A stretch of 64,000 bases of DNA from Calditrichota bacterium (GTDB lineage Bacteria > Electryoneota > RPQS01). The stretch spans positions 62,001-126,000 of the forward strand of contig JACJVZ010000003.1 in the NCBI GenBank assembly GCA_020637445.1, written 5' to 3'. Shown piece by piece: positions 33,634-43,300 of this stretch (its first letter is position 1; each line of letters begins with the position of its first letter). The notes beneath the pieces were generated by a model that was given only the letters and a program-made list of their open reading frames with translations, made no database searches and was not told where the DNA came from. The position numbers and the translations under genes were made by a program.

Positions 33634-35211
33634 GTGAATACGCAACTACCCCCCACGACCCTTCCAGTTTCCGTTCGAGTCGGCCTGCTGGAGGGCTACG
33701 AACGGGTTACATTCCGACATACGGGCCGCTACCGGATCGAAACGCGCACGGGTGAACTTCTGCGCGAAGCCGACAGCTCCGAGCTGAAGTGGCGTGTGCT
33801 GCGCGAGAAGAGTACTCCGACGAAATTTTTATTTAGCGTGCTTGTGGCCTCATTTGCCACGCGCGAAGAAGCCATGAGCTTGGCGGAGCAGTTTGAAGAG
33901 CGCGGCATGCAAGCGGCAATGCGTCAAATCGGCGGCCCGGTAGAAGTGGACGGTCAGATTGTCGGCGACAACACGCTGTACCGCGTGCAGGTCGGAAATT
34001 TTCAGTCGGAAGACGACGCTCGGCAGCTTTTGGCCAAACTCGAATTGGATTATGCGCCGCGATTGGTACGGGAAGTGTTGACTCATGCATCGGGCAGGCT
34101 CGAGCTTTTCGACCAGAGTTTGGAACAGCATTTCGAGAGCACGGAAGGATTTCGCCTCGTGCCGGTCGATCCGGAATCGCGGATGACGATTTTGGGCGTA
34201 CGCATCAACTCGGGTTTCGCCTACGAACCGACTGAAGACCGGACGTATGAAGGGATCATCGAGTTTTACGTGGACCATGACGGAGAGATTGCGGCGCTGA
34301 CGGAGATTCCGATTGACGTGTATTTGCGCGGCGTGGTGGCAGCTGAGATGCCAGCTGAGTTTCCGGAAGAAGCACTGCGGGCACAGGCGATCGCGTCACG
34401 GAGTTTGGTGATCGCGACAAAGGCCATCAAGCATCTTAACGACCAGTTTGAATTGTGCGCGCATGTACACTGCCAAGTTTACAGCGGCGTTACAAACGAG
34501 AACGACAAGGTATCGAAAGCAGTCACGGATACGCGGGGTCAGGTGTTGGCCCACGACGGCGTGATCGTGGACGCGCATTACTCGAAGGTTTGTGGGGGCC
34601 ACACGGAGGACGTGCAGGAGACTTGGATGACTCCGCCCCAGTATTTCGGGCGAGGCGTACCGTGCGACTGCAAGCACGAACTTGACGTCCCCGATTTGAC
34701 GACGGAAACCGGAGCGCGGAGATGGATTCAGTCGCGGCCGAAATCGAACTGCAATCTCGACGGAGTGGATTTGCCTGTGTCGCGCAACTACGGCCGGAAA
34801 CATTTCCGATGGGAAACGACATTGCTGCGGTCGGAGCTTGAGGAAGTTATTCTGACGAAGACGGGTATAGACATCGGCACGCTTTACGATATTTTGCCGA
34901 TTCGCCGGGGACGCAGCGGGCGGCTGATGGAAGTGGAAGTGCTGGGTTCATTGGCGAACTTGCGACTGAAGCGTGAATTAAGAATTCGCCGCATACTGTC
35001 GCACACGGCGCTGGAGAGTTCGGCCTTTTTGGTTGAAGTGCTGCACGATTCACAAGGGAACCCGATGGAGCTTGTGTTTACGGGGGCAGGCTGGGGGCAC
35101 GGCGTTGGCCTTTGCCAAGCGGGCGCGGCGCGGCTGGCCGTCGAAGGCATGACGGCTGAAGAAATTCTGCGCCACTATTACGTGGATTGCGTGATTGAAA
35201 AGAAATACTAA
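33634..35211 (+). CDS. SpoIID/LytB-domain protein with SPOR domain
   Basis: This 525-residue protein carries a SPOR-type peptidoglycan-binding region (about 65-150: FLFSVLVASFATREEAMSL, LYRVQVGNFQSEDDARQLL) and a SpoIID/LytB domain (about 190-520: EGIIEFYVDH, DVYLRGVVAAEMPAEFPEEA, LRAQAIASRSLVIA, HYSKVCGGHTE, GAGWGHGVGLCQAGAARLA). SpoIID-type proteins cleave denuded glycan strands or enhance amidases. The frame starts at GTG 33634 with an in-frame stop 27 bases upstream, and no signal peptide is present, which is odd for a wall protein. The repeat cluster immediately upstream may have displaced the original 5' end. Confidence 0.88.
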   Translation: MNTQLPPTTLPVSVRVGLLEGYERVTFRHTGRYRIETRTGELLREADSSELKWRVLREKSTPTKFLFSVLVASFATREEAMSLAEQFEERGMQAAMRQIGGPVEVDGQIVGDNTLYRVQVGNFQSEDDARQLLAKLELDYAPRLVREVLTHASGRLELFDQSLEQHFESTEGFRLVPVDPESRMTILGVRINSGFAYEPTEDRTYEGIIEFYVDHDGEIAALTEIPIDVYLRGVVAAEMPAEFPEEALRAQAIASRSLVIATKAIKHLNDQFELCAHVHCQVYSGVTNENDKVSKAVTDTRGQVLAHDGVIVDAHYSKVCGGHTEDVQETWMTPPQYFGRGVPCDCKHELDVPDLTTETGARRWIQSRPKSNCNLDGVDLPVSRNYGRKHFRWETTLLRSELEEVILTKTGIDIGTLYDILPIRRGRSGRLMEVEVLGSLANLRLKRELRIRRILSHTALESSAFLVEVLHDSQGNPMELVFTGAGWGHGVGLCQAGAARLAVEGMTAEEILRHYYVDCVIEKKY

Positions 35212-35220
35212 AGGACTCGA

Positions 35221-36373
35221 ATGAAACCCGAAGAGCTGACACAAGAAATTTCCGAGTACAAGCCAAAATTGGACGTTTTGCGGAGGTCTCTTTGACTACG
35301 CAAAACGTCTTTCTGAAATAGAGAAGCTCGAGACTTTGTCGGGCGGCGCGGGATTTTGGGACGACCAAGAACAAGCGCAAAAGGTGCTCCGTCAAATCGC
35401 GGAGCACAAATCATGGGTGGACGCGTTTCGCAAGGTTGAATCGGCGCTGGGGGATTTGGAAGCGCTGGGCGAACTGGCGCAGGATTCGCCGGAAGATTTT
35501 CCACCGGAGGATTTGGACAAGGAATCCGAGAGATTTTCGCGGCTCTTTGACGAACTTGAAACGCGCGCGATGCTGAAAGATCCGAACGACAGCAAGAACG
35601 CGATTATACACATTCATCCCGGAGCGGGCGGCACGGAATCTTCGGACTGGGCATCCATGCTTTACCGCATGTATTTACGGTGGACGGAACAGCGTGGTTG
35701 GAAAGTGGACGTGCTCGATTTTGAGCCTGCCGAAGAAGCGGGCATCAAGTCGGCGGTAATCGAGGTTCAAGGCGAGTTCGCCTACGGATATTGCAAGGCG
35801 GAAACGGGCGTTCACAGACTCGTGCGCATTTCGCCGTTTGACGCCAACGCGCGGCGGCACACGTCGTTCGCAAGCGTGTTTGTCTATCCTGAAGTGGAAG
35901 AAGTTCCGGAGATTGAAGTTCGTCCCGAAGATTTGAGAATTGACACGTACCGTGCATCGGGCGCAGGCGGGCAGCACGTCAACCGCACGGAGTCGGCGAT
36001 TCGAATTACACACTTGCCGACGAATATCGTCGTGACATGTCAAACGGACAGATCGCAGCACCGCAACCGCGAGTCGGCGATGAAGGTGCTTTATGCGAGA
36101 CTTTATCAGAAGCATCTCGACGACGAGCGTGCCAAAAACGCATCGATCGAGAATTCTAAGACCGACATCGCGTGGGGTCATCAAATTCGGTCGTACGTTT
36201 TCCAGCCTTATCAGATGGTGAAAGACCACCGCACGGGTGTGGAAACGTCAAGCATTCAAAAAGTGATGGACGGAGAGTTGGACGAGTTCGTGCGCGCATT
36301 TTTGTTGACGGGCGCACAAGGCAAATATGCGCGTTCGCGCGCGCAGGCCGGGTCAGAGGATGATGAACTATAA
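35221..36373 (+). CDS. prfB: Peptide chain release factor 2, programmed +1 frameshift
   Basis: RF2 recognises UGA and UAA stop codons. The gene starts at ATG 35221 with AAAGGA upstream. The first 24 codons end in an in-frame TGA (35293-35295); skipping T35293 continues the frame at GAC 35294 for a total of 383 residues. Signatures are the stop-codon motif SPF (RISPFDANARRHTSF) and the catalytic GGQ (ASGAGGQHVNRTESAIRITH). Starting the protein at 35336 would lose its normal N terminus (DYAKRLSEIEKLETLSG). It is followed 19 bases later by a subtilase gene. Confidence 0.96.
35281..35296 (+). promoter_or_regulatory. prfB: RF2 programmed frameshift site
   Basis: CGGAGG acts as an internal Shine-Dalgarno three bases before the slippery CTT TGA C. 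Spacing equals the classic arrangement (SD, three bases, CTT, TGA). Low RF2 lets ribosomes shift +1, giving autoregulation. Confidence 0.93.
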
Positions 36374-36392
36374 TCTCGTGCAGGGAGAACCC

Positions 36393-38444
36393 ATGAAGCG
36401 TTGGATTTTGTTGTTCGTTTTGATTGTTTCGTCCGTCACGTTCGCGAAGAACAAACCGGTCTCGGTCGCCGGTGAACCCTATTACGAATATGTTCCGAAG
36501 CACGTGCTCGTCGCATTTTCAAAAGCGACACCGAAGGAGAAGATCGACGCGATTATTTCGCGCAGCGGCGGCATAGTCGGGGCTTACTCGGACTTGTTGG
36601 ATTTTTACCGAATCGAAATGCCGACATCGACCGAAGACGGCGTACATTTTTTCCGCGCACAAGACGAAGTTATGTGGGCGAACTATAACTATATCGCTCA
36701 CGCACAGTTTGTGCCGAATGACGAATATTACCAATTTCAATGGCACTATCCGTTAATCGGGATGGAGCAGGCTTGGGATATAACGCGCGGCAGTCCGAAC
36801 GTCGTGGTGGCCGTGCTCGACCAAGGCTGGCAATTCAATCACGAGGATTGGGGCAGCGTTTCGCGGGTGAATCCTCGCGATTTCATTTCGAACGACACAA
36901 ATCCGGAAGAGCTCGGACTTGAGGATTCTCACGGAATGCACACGGCGGGGACGATCTTCGCGAATACAAACAACAGCACGGGCGTCGCGGGCATCGCTCC
37001 GCTTTGCACTCTGATGCCCGTACGCGTGCTGGACAACGAAGGATCGGGATCAATTGAAGCGATTGCGAACGGGTTTGCATGGGCGGCACAAAACGGCGCA
37101 GAAGTCGTGAACGCGAGTTTGGGCTTTGCGAATCCTGACAACATTCCGCCGCAAGATCCGGGACAGCCGCTGACTGGAGCGGTGCAGCAATGCGCTGCGG
37201 CGAACGTCGTAATGGCAGTGTCCTCGGGTAACGACAACGCGGACTACGTTTCCTATCCGGCAGCGTACACGGCGTGCATCGCGGTCGGCGCGACGGCTTA
37301 CAATAACGCCCGCGCGCCGTACTCGAACAAAGGCAGCGCGTTGGATATTTGCGCACCGGGTGGTAACACAGATCAGGATTTGAACCAAGACGGATACAGC
37401 GACGGTGTGCTCTCGACTGTTCGCAACGCCGCGAATGGAGACTATTACACGTTTTGGCAAGGAACATCGATGGCGGCGCCGCACGTGGCTGGTGTCGCCG
37501 CGCTCTTGATTTCGCACGGTTGCCCACCGGCGCAAGTTCGCAACGCTTTGCAGGAAACGGCGGTTGATTTGGGCACGGCGGGTTGGGACACGCAGTTCGG
37601 ATGGGGACGCATCAATGCTTTAGCCGCGCTGCAGTACAATTGTCAAGGCGGCGGCGGCGAAACGACGCTGTTCAACGGTCCGATGGAGAGCAACGACGAG
37701 GGCTGGACGGTTGATGAAAACGGCGCGGACGGAGTAGGTTGGAGATTTTTGGATTTCGGCACCGCGGATTGCGGGAATGATCCGCACGGCGGACAGAACG
37801 GAATTTGGCACGACGACGAGCAATTTGTGGGACAGCAGGATGACTGGCTGTATACACCGCAAGTTTCGATTCCAGCGGGCGCGTCGCAAGTGACTTTTTC
37901 ATTTTGGCAGAGAAACTGCTGGGTCGCCGACTACTATGATATGCACGGGGTGTACTATTCCACGAACGGCAACGATTTCACTTTAATCGGCGAGTTGAGC
38001 GACGCGGCGGAATCGTGGGAGCAGATTTCTATCGACGCGTCGGCGCTCGCGGGCGAAAACGTGTATTTCGCGTGGCGTTATCAAGGAAACTATGCGACTG
38101 AGTGGTTTTTGGACGACGTTATGGTAACCGCGAGTGTGGGAACGGACGCAAGCGACAATCCGCAGTATTCGATTCCGGCAGAGTTCGTTTTGGAAAATCC
38201 TTATCCGAATCCGTTCAACAGTTCGGTACGCATTCCGTTTGAGGTCAACGTGTCGCGGCCATTGACACTTTCGATCTATAACGTGACGGGACAGAAAGTC
38301 GCGACGCTCGTGAACGAAGAAGCGCTGACGGTGGGATCGCACCAAGTTTTGTGGAACGCGGACGGCGCGGCGAGCGGCGTGTATTTGGTGCGTCTGACGA
38401 ACGGTTCGCGGGCGCTGACGCAAAAGATATTGTTGGTGAAATAG
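36393..38444 (+). CDS. Secreted subtilisin-like serine protease with sorting domain
   Basis: This protein has 683 residues from ATG 36393, with GGGAGAA upstream and a signal peptide (MKRWILLFVLIVSSVTFA). An inhibitor-like propeptide spans about 30-110. The S8 catalytic triad is complete: D143 (VVAVLDQGW), H180 (DSHGMHTAGTIFA) and S359 (QGTSMAAPHVAGVAALL), with oxyanion asparagine in VSSGND. A beta-sandwich domain follows (about 425-590). The C terminus is a sorting domain (NPYPNPFNSSVRIPFEV, LSIYNVTGQKVATLV, ASGVYLVRLTNG). It is secreted and likely surface attached. It lies 19 bases after prfB and five before alr. Confidence 0.94.
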   Translation: MKRWILLFVLIVSSVTFAKNKPVSVAGEPYYEYVPKHVLVAFSKATPKEKIDAIISRSGGIVGAYSDLLDFYRIEMPTSTEDGVHFFRAQDEVMWANYNYIAHAQFVPNDEYYQFQWHYPLIGMEQAWDITRGSPNVVVAVLDQGWQFNHEDWGSVSRVNPRDFISNDTNPEELGLEDSHGMHTAGTIFANTNNSTGVAGIAPLCTLMPVRVLDNEGSGSIEAIANGFAWAAQNGAEVVNASLGFANPDNIPPQDPGQPLTGAVQQCAAANVVMAVSSGNDNADYVSYPAAYTACIAVGATAYNNARAPYSNKGSALDICAPGGNTDQDLNQDGYSDGVLSTVRNAANGDYYTFWQGTSMAAPHVAGVAALLISHGCPPAQVRNALQETAVDLGTAGWDTQFGWGRINALAALQYNCQGGGGETTLFNGPMESNDEGWTVDENGADGVGWRFLDFGTADCGNDPHGGQNGIWHDDEQFVGQQDDWLYTPQVSIPAGASQVTFSFWQRNCWVADYYDMHGVYYSTNGNDFTLIGELSDAAESWEQISIDASALAGENVYFAWRYQGNYATEWFLDDVMVTASVGTDASDNPQYSIPAEFVLENPYPNPFNSSVRIPFEVNVSRPLTLSIYNVTGQKVATLVNEEALTVGSHQVLWNADGAASGVYLVRLTNGSRALTQKILLVK

Positions 38445-38448
38445 TTTC

Positions 38449-39609
38449 TTGACTCAGAATTCGCTCACGCTGCCTACGGTGATGACGGCGGATGAAGTTT
38501 CGCCGCACCGGCCGACTTTCGCACGGATTTCCCGCGACGCGATCGCGGAGAACTACGGGCGGTTCCGAAGACTTGCACCGGAGTCACAATTGATGGCCGT
38601 GGTGAAAGCAGACGCGTACGGACACGGGCTGCTGCATTGCGGGAAGTTGTTCAGCGATCTCGGAGCGGACTATTTCGGGGTCGGATTTGTCGAAGAGGGC
38701 ATTGCTCTCAGGCGCGCGGGACTGCGCGAGCCGATTTTGGTGCTTGGCGGAATCGTCGGATCGCAGATCGATTTGTTTTTGGAATACGATCTTGATTTGA
38801 CGGCGAGTTCTTTATTCAAACTCGAAGCGATTGAGCGCGAGGCGATGGCCGCAGGCAAAATTGCTCGGGTTCAGCTCAAGATTGACACGGGCATGAACCG
38901 CATCGGTCAAAATTTCCGCACGGCAGAGACACTGCTTGTTGCCGCGAAGAAATCTCCGCATGTGCTGGTGACGGGGATATACTCGCATTTGGCGACGGCG
39001 GAGGAAGCCGACGAGAGTTTTGCCATACAGCAAATCACGCGATTCGGGAATGTGCGCGAGCTTGCGAAAAACACCGGGTTCAAAGATGTGACTTACCATC
39101 TGGCAAATTCGGCGGGCGCGATAAATTTTTCGGATGCTCGGTTGGATATGATACGTCCGGGATTGGGGCTGTACGGTCAGCACGCGGCGAGTTATTTGCA
39201 ATCGAAATTTCCGCTCAAAGCATCGCACCAGCTCGTGAGCGAGATCGTGTATCTAAAGGGTGTTCGTGAAAGCGAAGGAGTCAGCTACAATCTTAAGTGG
39301 ACGGCTCCGGAGAATGTTTGGGTGGCGACGGTGCCGGTCGGATACGGCGACGGCTATCCGCGCGCACTGTCGAACAAGGCCAATGTGCTGATTGGCGGCA
39401 AACGATATCCGATCGTCGGAACTGTTTGCATGGACCAATTTATGGTCAATCTCGGGCACGACCGTCATGAGATCGGCGAAGAAGTTGTGTTATGGGGACG
39501 ACAGGGAGACGAAGAAATCACGCTGTGGGAGCTTTGTGAAGCCGGGGGATACGTGCCGTATGAACTGCCGATTTATCTGACGGGCCGCGTGCCGAGATTG
39601 TTCGTATGA
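38449..39609 (+). CDS. alr: Alanine racemase
   Basis: This 386-residue PLP enzyme makes D-alanine for peptidoglycan. K53 in MAVVKADAYGHG binds PLP, and Y280 (GVSYNLKW) is the second catalytic base. IDTGMNRIGQ, HLANSAGAI, RPGLGLYG and GTVCMDQFMV are family motifs. TTG 38449 gives the full length; ATG 38482 is an alternative that removes eleven poorly conserved residues. The next gene overlaps the stop by four bases. Confidence 0.95.
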   Translation: MTQNSLTLPTVMTADEVSPHRPTFARISRDAIAENYGRFRRLAPESQLMAVVKADAYGHGLLHCGKLFSDLGADYFGVGFVEEGIALRRAGLREPILVLGGIVGSQIDLFLEYDLDLTASSLFKLEAIEREAMAAGKIARVQLKIDTGMNRIGQNFRTAETLLVAAKKSPHVLVTGIYSHLATAEEADESFAIQQITRFGNVRELAKNTGFKDVTYHLANSAGAINFSDARLDMIRPGLGLYGQHAASYLQSKFPLKASHQLVSEIVYLKGVRESEGVSYNLKWTAPENVWVATVPVGYGDGYPRALSNKANVLIGGKRYPIVGTVCMDQFMVNLGHDRHEIGEEVVLWGRQGDEEITLWELCEAGGYVPYELPIYLTGRVPRLFV

Positions 39610-40160
39610 TCCGTTTGGCCAGAAGTTCCGATGCGGCGCAGATACTTAATATTTACGCACCGCTGATTCGAAATACCGCGATAACATTCGAGTACGAGAT
39701 TCCCGACGTGGGGGACTTCGAGAAACGAATTGAAAAAACTTCGAAGTTTTATCCTTACCTTGTTTGGGAAGAACACAAAAATATCTTGGGCTACACGTAT
39801 GCGACTCGGTTTCGCGAGCGGAAAGCCTACGATTGGATTTGCGAATCCGCGATTTACATTTCCGAACAAGCGCGCGGAAAGGGAATCGGTCAGAAGCTCT
39901 ATTTGAAGTTGTTTGAATGTCTGCGGGCGCAAGGTATCGTCTCGGTGATTGCCATCGTCCGGCCGCACGCAAAGACAGTCGATTTTCACGAGGCTCTGGG
40001 TTTTCGAAAAGCCGGAGTCATCCCCTTTGGCGGATACAAACTTGGCGAGTGGCACGAAGCGGGGTTTTGGCAACTGGTTCTATGTGATCCCGTTCCCCTC
40101 TCCCCTGCTCCAGTAGTTCCGTTCCCGCAAGTTTCTCATTTGATATCGTTCGATGAGTAA
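39606..40160 (+). CDS. GNAT-family N-acetyltransferase, phosphinothricin-acetyltransferase-like
   Basis: This 184-residue acetyltransferase resembles the Pat/Bar branch: IRLARSSDAAQILNIYAPLI, NTAITFEYEIP, and the acetyl-CoA loop EQARGKGIGQKLYLKL, followed by HEALGFRKAGVIPFGGYKLG. The substrate cannot be told from sequence; relatives acetylate phosphinothricin, methionine sulfone or related amino acids. About 20 C-terminal residues (VPLSPAPVVPFPQ) are extra. It overlaps alr by four bases and the SDR gene by eight, so the three are translationally coupled. Confidence 0.9.
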   Translation: MIRLARSSDAAQILNIYAPLIRNTAITFEYEIPDVGDFEKRIEKTSKFYPYLVWEEHKNILGYTYATRFRERKAYDWICESAIYISEQARGKGIGQKLYLKLFECLRAQGIVSVIAIVRPHAKTVDFHEALGFRKAGVIPFGGYKLGEWHEAGFWQLVLCDPVPLSPAPVVPFPQVSHLISFDE

Positions 40161-40929
40161 GACCGCGCTGATAACGGGCGCATCCAGCGGAATTGGTCTC
40201 GAAATGGCGAGACTGTTTGCGCGGGATAAAGTGAACTTGGCTCTCGTTGCCCGGAATGAAGCGGCACTTAAAAGTATCGCCGAAGAATTGTCGAACATGT
40301 ATGGTATACAAGCGGACATAATTGTTTCCGATCTTTCTCAGGCGAACGCGCCGTTTGAACTTTTTGAAGAAGTGCAGCGTCGCGGGCTTCGGGTTGGTTA
40401 TTTGATCAACAACGCGGGTTTCGGAATTTACGAAGAGTTTCTCAAGACGGAGTTGTCGCGCGAGCTGGAGATGATTCAATTGCACGTGGCGACGACGACG
40501 GCGTTGACGAAATTGTTCGCCGAAGACATGGCGCGCTCGGGCGGCGGACGGATTATGAACGTGGCCTCGACAGCGGCATTTCAGCCGGGGCCGTGGATGT
40601 CGGTATATTACGCGACCAAGGCATATATGCTCAGCTACAGCGAGGCGGCGAATGAGGCTTTGCGCGAAACGGGCGTCACCGTGACGTGTCTTTGTCCGGG
40701 ACCGACGCCGACGAATTTTCAGGTGCGGGCGAAGAATCGCAAGAAAGGTTTGCTGCGGCACGTGAAGACGTCCGCAGAATACGTTGCGCGGGCGGGCTAT
40801 GCCGCGATGCATTCCGGCAAACCCCTGATCGTACCGGGAGTTCTGAACAAGTTTGGTGTTTTCGCCGTACGGATATTGCCTCGCCGTTTCGTGACTCGTC
40901 TTTCGCGCCTCGCCGCGGAAAAATCATAA
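40153..40929 (+). CDS. Short-chain dehydrogenase/reductase
   Basis: This 258-residue classical SDR has the cofactor motif TGASSGIG (9-16), structural NNAG and the catalytic serine followed by YYATK. The arginine after the second strand (LVARNEAAL) favours NADP(H). The substrate is unknown; closest by eye are DltE/YqjQ-like SDRs of broad function. The gene starts inside the GNAT gene. Confidence 0.92.
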   Translation: MSKTALITGASSGIGLEMARLFARDKVNLALVARNEAALKSIAEELSNMYGIQADIIVSDLSQANAPFELFEEVQRRGLRVGYLINNAGFGIYEEFLKTELSRELEMIQLHVATTTALTKLFAEDMARSGGGRIMNVASTAAFQPGPWMSVYYATKAYMLSYSEAANEALRETGVTVTCLCPGPTPTNFQVRAKNRKKGLLRHVKTSAEYVARAGYAAMHSGKPLIVPGVLNKFGVFAVRILPRRFVTRLSRLAAEKS

Positions 40930-41039
40930 AGTTTCCAAAGTCCTGCCACAAACTTCTGACAGCCTCACTCCCATAAATCGGGTCGGTGTGGTGTCGCCGT
41001 CCAAACCAGATTAATAAGTACTACCGATTTGGAGGAACC

Positions 41040-43274
41040 ATGCCGCTGTTAGCAGTTTTGTTTCTGATGGCCATGTTTGACTTCGCATGGGCGGATGCGG
41101 AGGGGTATGAGATTTGGGCTGGCCGGCGCTCGACACCGATTACTTTGGACGGGCGCATCGAAAGTGCGTGGCTCTCAGGCGGCAAGGCCGAGAATTTCAT
41201 TCAGCGTGAACCGGGCTATCCTGCTCCGGCGACTCAAAAGTCCGAGGTGTTCGTGCTGTATGACGAGAAGGCATTGTATGTTGCCTACATGCTGTATGAC
41301 ACAGCTCCGGACAGTGTGTTCGGACAGATTCAGCGGCGTGACAACGACGCGAACTCGGATTTTGTCGATCTTTACATCGACACGTTTCACGACCGCCGCT
41401 CGGGTTATTGGTTCACAATCACTGCGGCGGGAGTGCAATCGGAAGGCACGTTCTACAACGAGAACAATCTTTCGAATGCTTGGGATGCGGTATGGGAATC
41501 GGCAGTGGCGCGCACGGACAGCGGTTGGAGCTGCGAGGTTCGCATTCCATTTCAGATTTTGCGGCACGGCGGACCTCGCGAAGACGGATGGGGAATCGCT
41601 TTCGCGCGAAAACTTTTTCGTTTGAATGAGGCGAACTTTTGGCCGCCCGTCGATCCGGAAGTCGGCTGGCGGGCCTCGGCTATCGGCACGCTGCGCGGGC
41701 TGGAAAATATCGCGCCGTCCGCGCACGTCGAGCTCTTGCCGCACGTGGTCGGCCGGTGGGACGCTCCGTTTGATACGTTGGGCAAACCGCAGGATTTTCG
41801 CTCGAAGAACGAATGGGAAAATCTTGGTCTGACGGCGAAATATGTTCCGTCGGCGGCTTTGAGTTTTGACGGAGCCTATCAGCCGGATTTTGCGCAAGTC
41901 GACGTAGACGAAGCGGTGATCAATCTCACGGACTATCCGGTTTTTCTTTCGGAGAAGCGACCGTTCTTTTTGGAGAATAAGGAATACTTCGAAGAGACGC
42001 CGTATACGTTTGTGTACACACGGCGCGTGACGGACCCGGATTACGGGGCGCGCGTGAATGCGCAGAAGGGCAATTTCAAACTCAGCGCATTCGGTGGAAA
42101 AAACAGACTTGCCTACACGGACGAGTCAGACACGCTGCGCTTCAAACTGCAAGATGCGGCGTTCGGACGCGCGTCGGTGGATATCAAGAAACGCCACCGC
42201 ATCGGTTTGACGTGGACGTACTTGAATCAAACGGGCTACTCCGCGGCCACCGCCGGTGTGGATGCGAAGTTCAGATTCCGCGAACGCGATCGTCTGTGGT
42301 TTTGGTTGGCGGGAGTGGAGCGCTCGGGCTATCCCGAACAGCATTGGTGGCGCGTTGACAAAGTGCGCGACGAGCAGCCGATTGAAGCGCGCGCGTCGTA
42401 TGGCCCTGACTTAGGTCCGGTGCGCACGGACTTGGCCTTTGGTTTTCGCGGGAAAGATTACGACACCAACGATCTCGGTTGGGGCGACGCGACGAACGGA
42501 ATTCGTCAATCGTGGTGGCTGGGAGACAACTACTATCTCAAACGCACCTTTCTGCGCAACATCGGGTTCGATCTAAACGAATTTTACACTTCGCTCACCG
42601 ACGGCAAGGCTCCGGAAGGCTACGGCAACTGGGATTTTTACGCGACTTCACGCAAAAACTGGGACTTCGGCGGCGGAATGGAATGGGGCACGGATTTCCG
42701 CAGAGTGTATCAGGGTGCGACGGGCGGCGAGTTTCGCGACAACTACGGTACGTTTGATCACGAGTTCTACCGCTACTTCCATCATTGGGCGTGGATTTGG
42801 AACGACAACACTAAACCGTTCCGTTACGGATTTGATGTGCGCTACCGCTCCTTTCGTGACGGCTACAGCTTCGGGTTCGAACCGGAAACTTCTTGGCGGC
42901 CGCGCTCGAATATCGAACTTGATCTGCGAAATGAATGGACGCGAGTGTGGAGTTCGTACTCCTTTGTCGATGACAGCGGCAACGTCGTGCTCGCGGATTT
43001 TCGCAACTGGATTTTCAAGGCGAACTGGTCGCCGAGCCTGCATCTCTCTTTCCGCGCAACGGTTCAGTGGATCGAAAAGAGTTACTACGAAAGCGACGAA
43101 GGACTTTCGTTTTCCAATTTGCTGATGGCTTACAACTGGATTCCGGGCAGTTGGTTCTATTTGGTGTATGATGAAGCGGCGCGTGACATCGACCGTCCGG
43201 AACATCCTGAACGGAGTATTCCGGGCGAGCGCACTATTCGCGCGAAGCTGACTTACTTCTTCACAGTGCCGTAG
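41040..43274 (+). CDS. Secreted protein with CBM9-like domain and DUF5916 region
   Basis: This protein has 744 residues from ATG 41040, immediately preceded by GGAGGAACC and followed by a signal peptide (LLAVLFLMAMFDFAWA). Residues about 25-215 form a CBM9-like sandwich (PITLDGRIESAWLSGG, DSDFVDLYIDTFHDRRSGYW-like segment, GWSCEVRIPFQIL). The remaining 500 residues match the DUF5916 type (FDGAYQPDFAQVDVD, LTDYPVFLSEKRPFFLENKE) and look like an outer-membrane barrel with many alternating aromatic strands, ending in TYFFTV. DUF5916 proteins are common in Bacteroidetes-like bacteria; substrate and role are unknown. It has its own ribosome site and a 110-base gap upstream. Confidence 0.88.
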   Translation: MPLLAVLFLMAMFDFAWADAEGYEIWAGRRSTPITLDGRIESAWLSGGKAENFIQREPGYPAPATQKSEVFVLYDEKALYVAYMLYDTAPDSVFGQIQRRDNDANSDFVDLYIDTFHDRRSGYWFTITAAGVQSEGTFYNENNLSNAWDAVWESAVARTDSGWSCEVRIPFQILRHGGPREDGWGIAFARKLFRLNEANFWPPVDPEVGWRASAIGTLRGLENIAPSAHVELLPHVVGRWDAPFDTLGKPQDFRSKNEWENLGLTAKYVPSAALSFDGAYQPDFAQVDVDEAVINLTDYPVFLSEKRPFFLENKEYFEETPYTFVYTRRVTDPDYGARVNAQKGNFKLSAFGGKNRLAYTDESDTLRFKLQDAAFGRASVDIKKRHRIGLTWTYLNQTGYSAATAGVDAKFRFRERDRLWFWLAGVERSGYPEQHWWRVDKVRDEQPIEARASYGPDLGPVRTDLAFGFRGKDYDTNDLGWGDATNGIRQSWWLGDNYYLKRTFLRNIGFDLNEFYTSLTDGKAPEGYGNWDFYATSRKNWDFGGGMEWGTDFRRVYQGATGGEFRDNYGTFDHEFYRYFHHWAWIWNDNTKPFRYGFDVRYRSFRDGYSFGFEPETSWRPRSNIELDLRNEWTRVWSSYSFVDDSGNVVLADFRNWIFKANWSPSLHLSFRATVQWIEKSYYESDEGLSFSNLLMAYNWIPGSWFYLVYDEAARDIDRPEHPERSIPGERTIRAKLTYFFTVP

Positions 43275-43300
43275 GGCGCCTGCACATAAATCCCGCAAAG

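Noticed and set aside
35336..36373. prfB starting at the internal codon 35336
   Set aside because: The conserved RF2 N terminus and a canonical frameshift site lie upstream.
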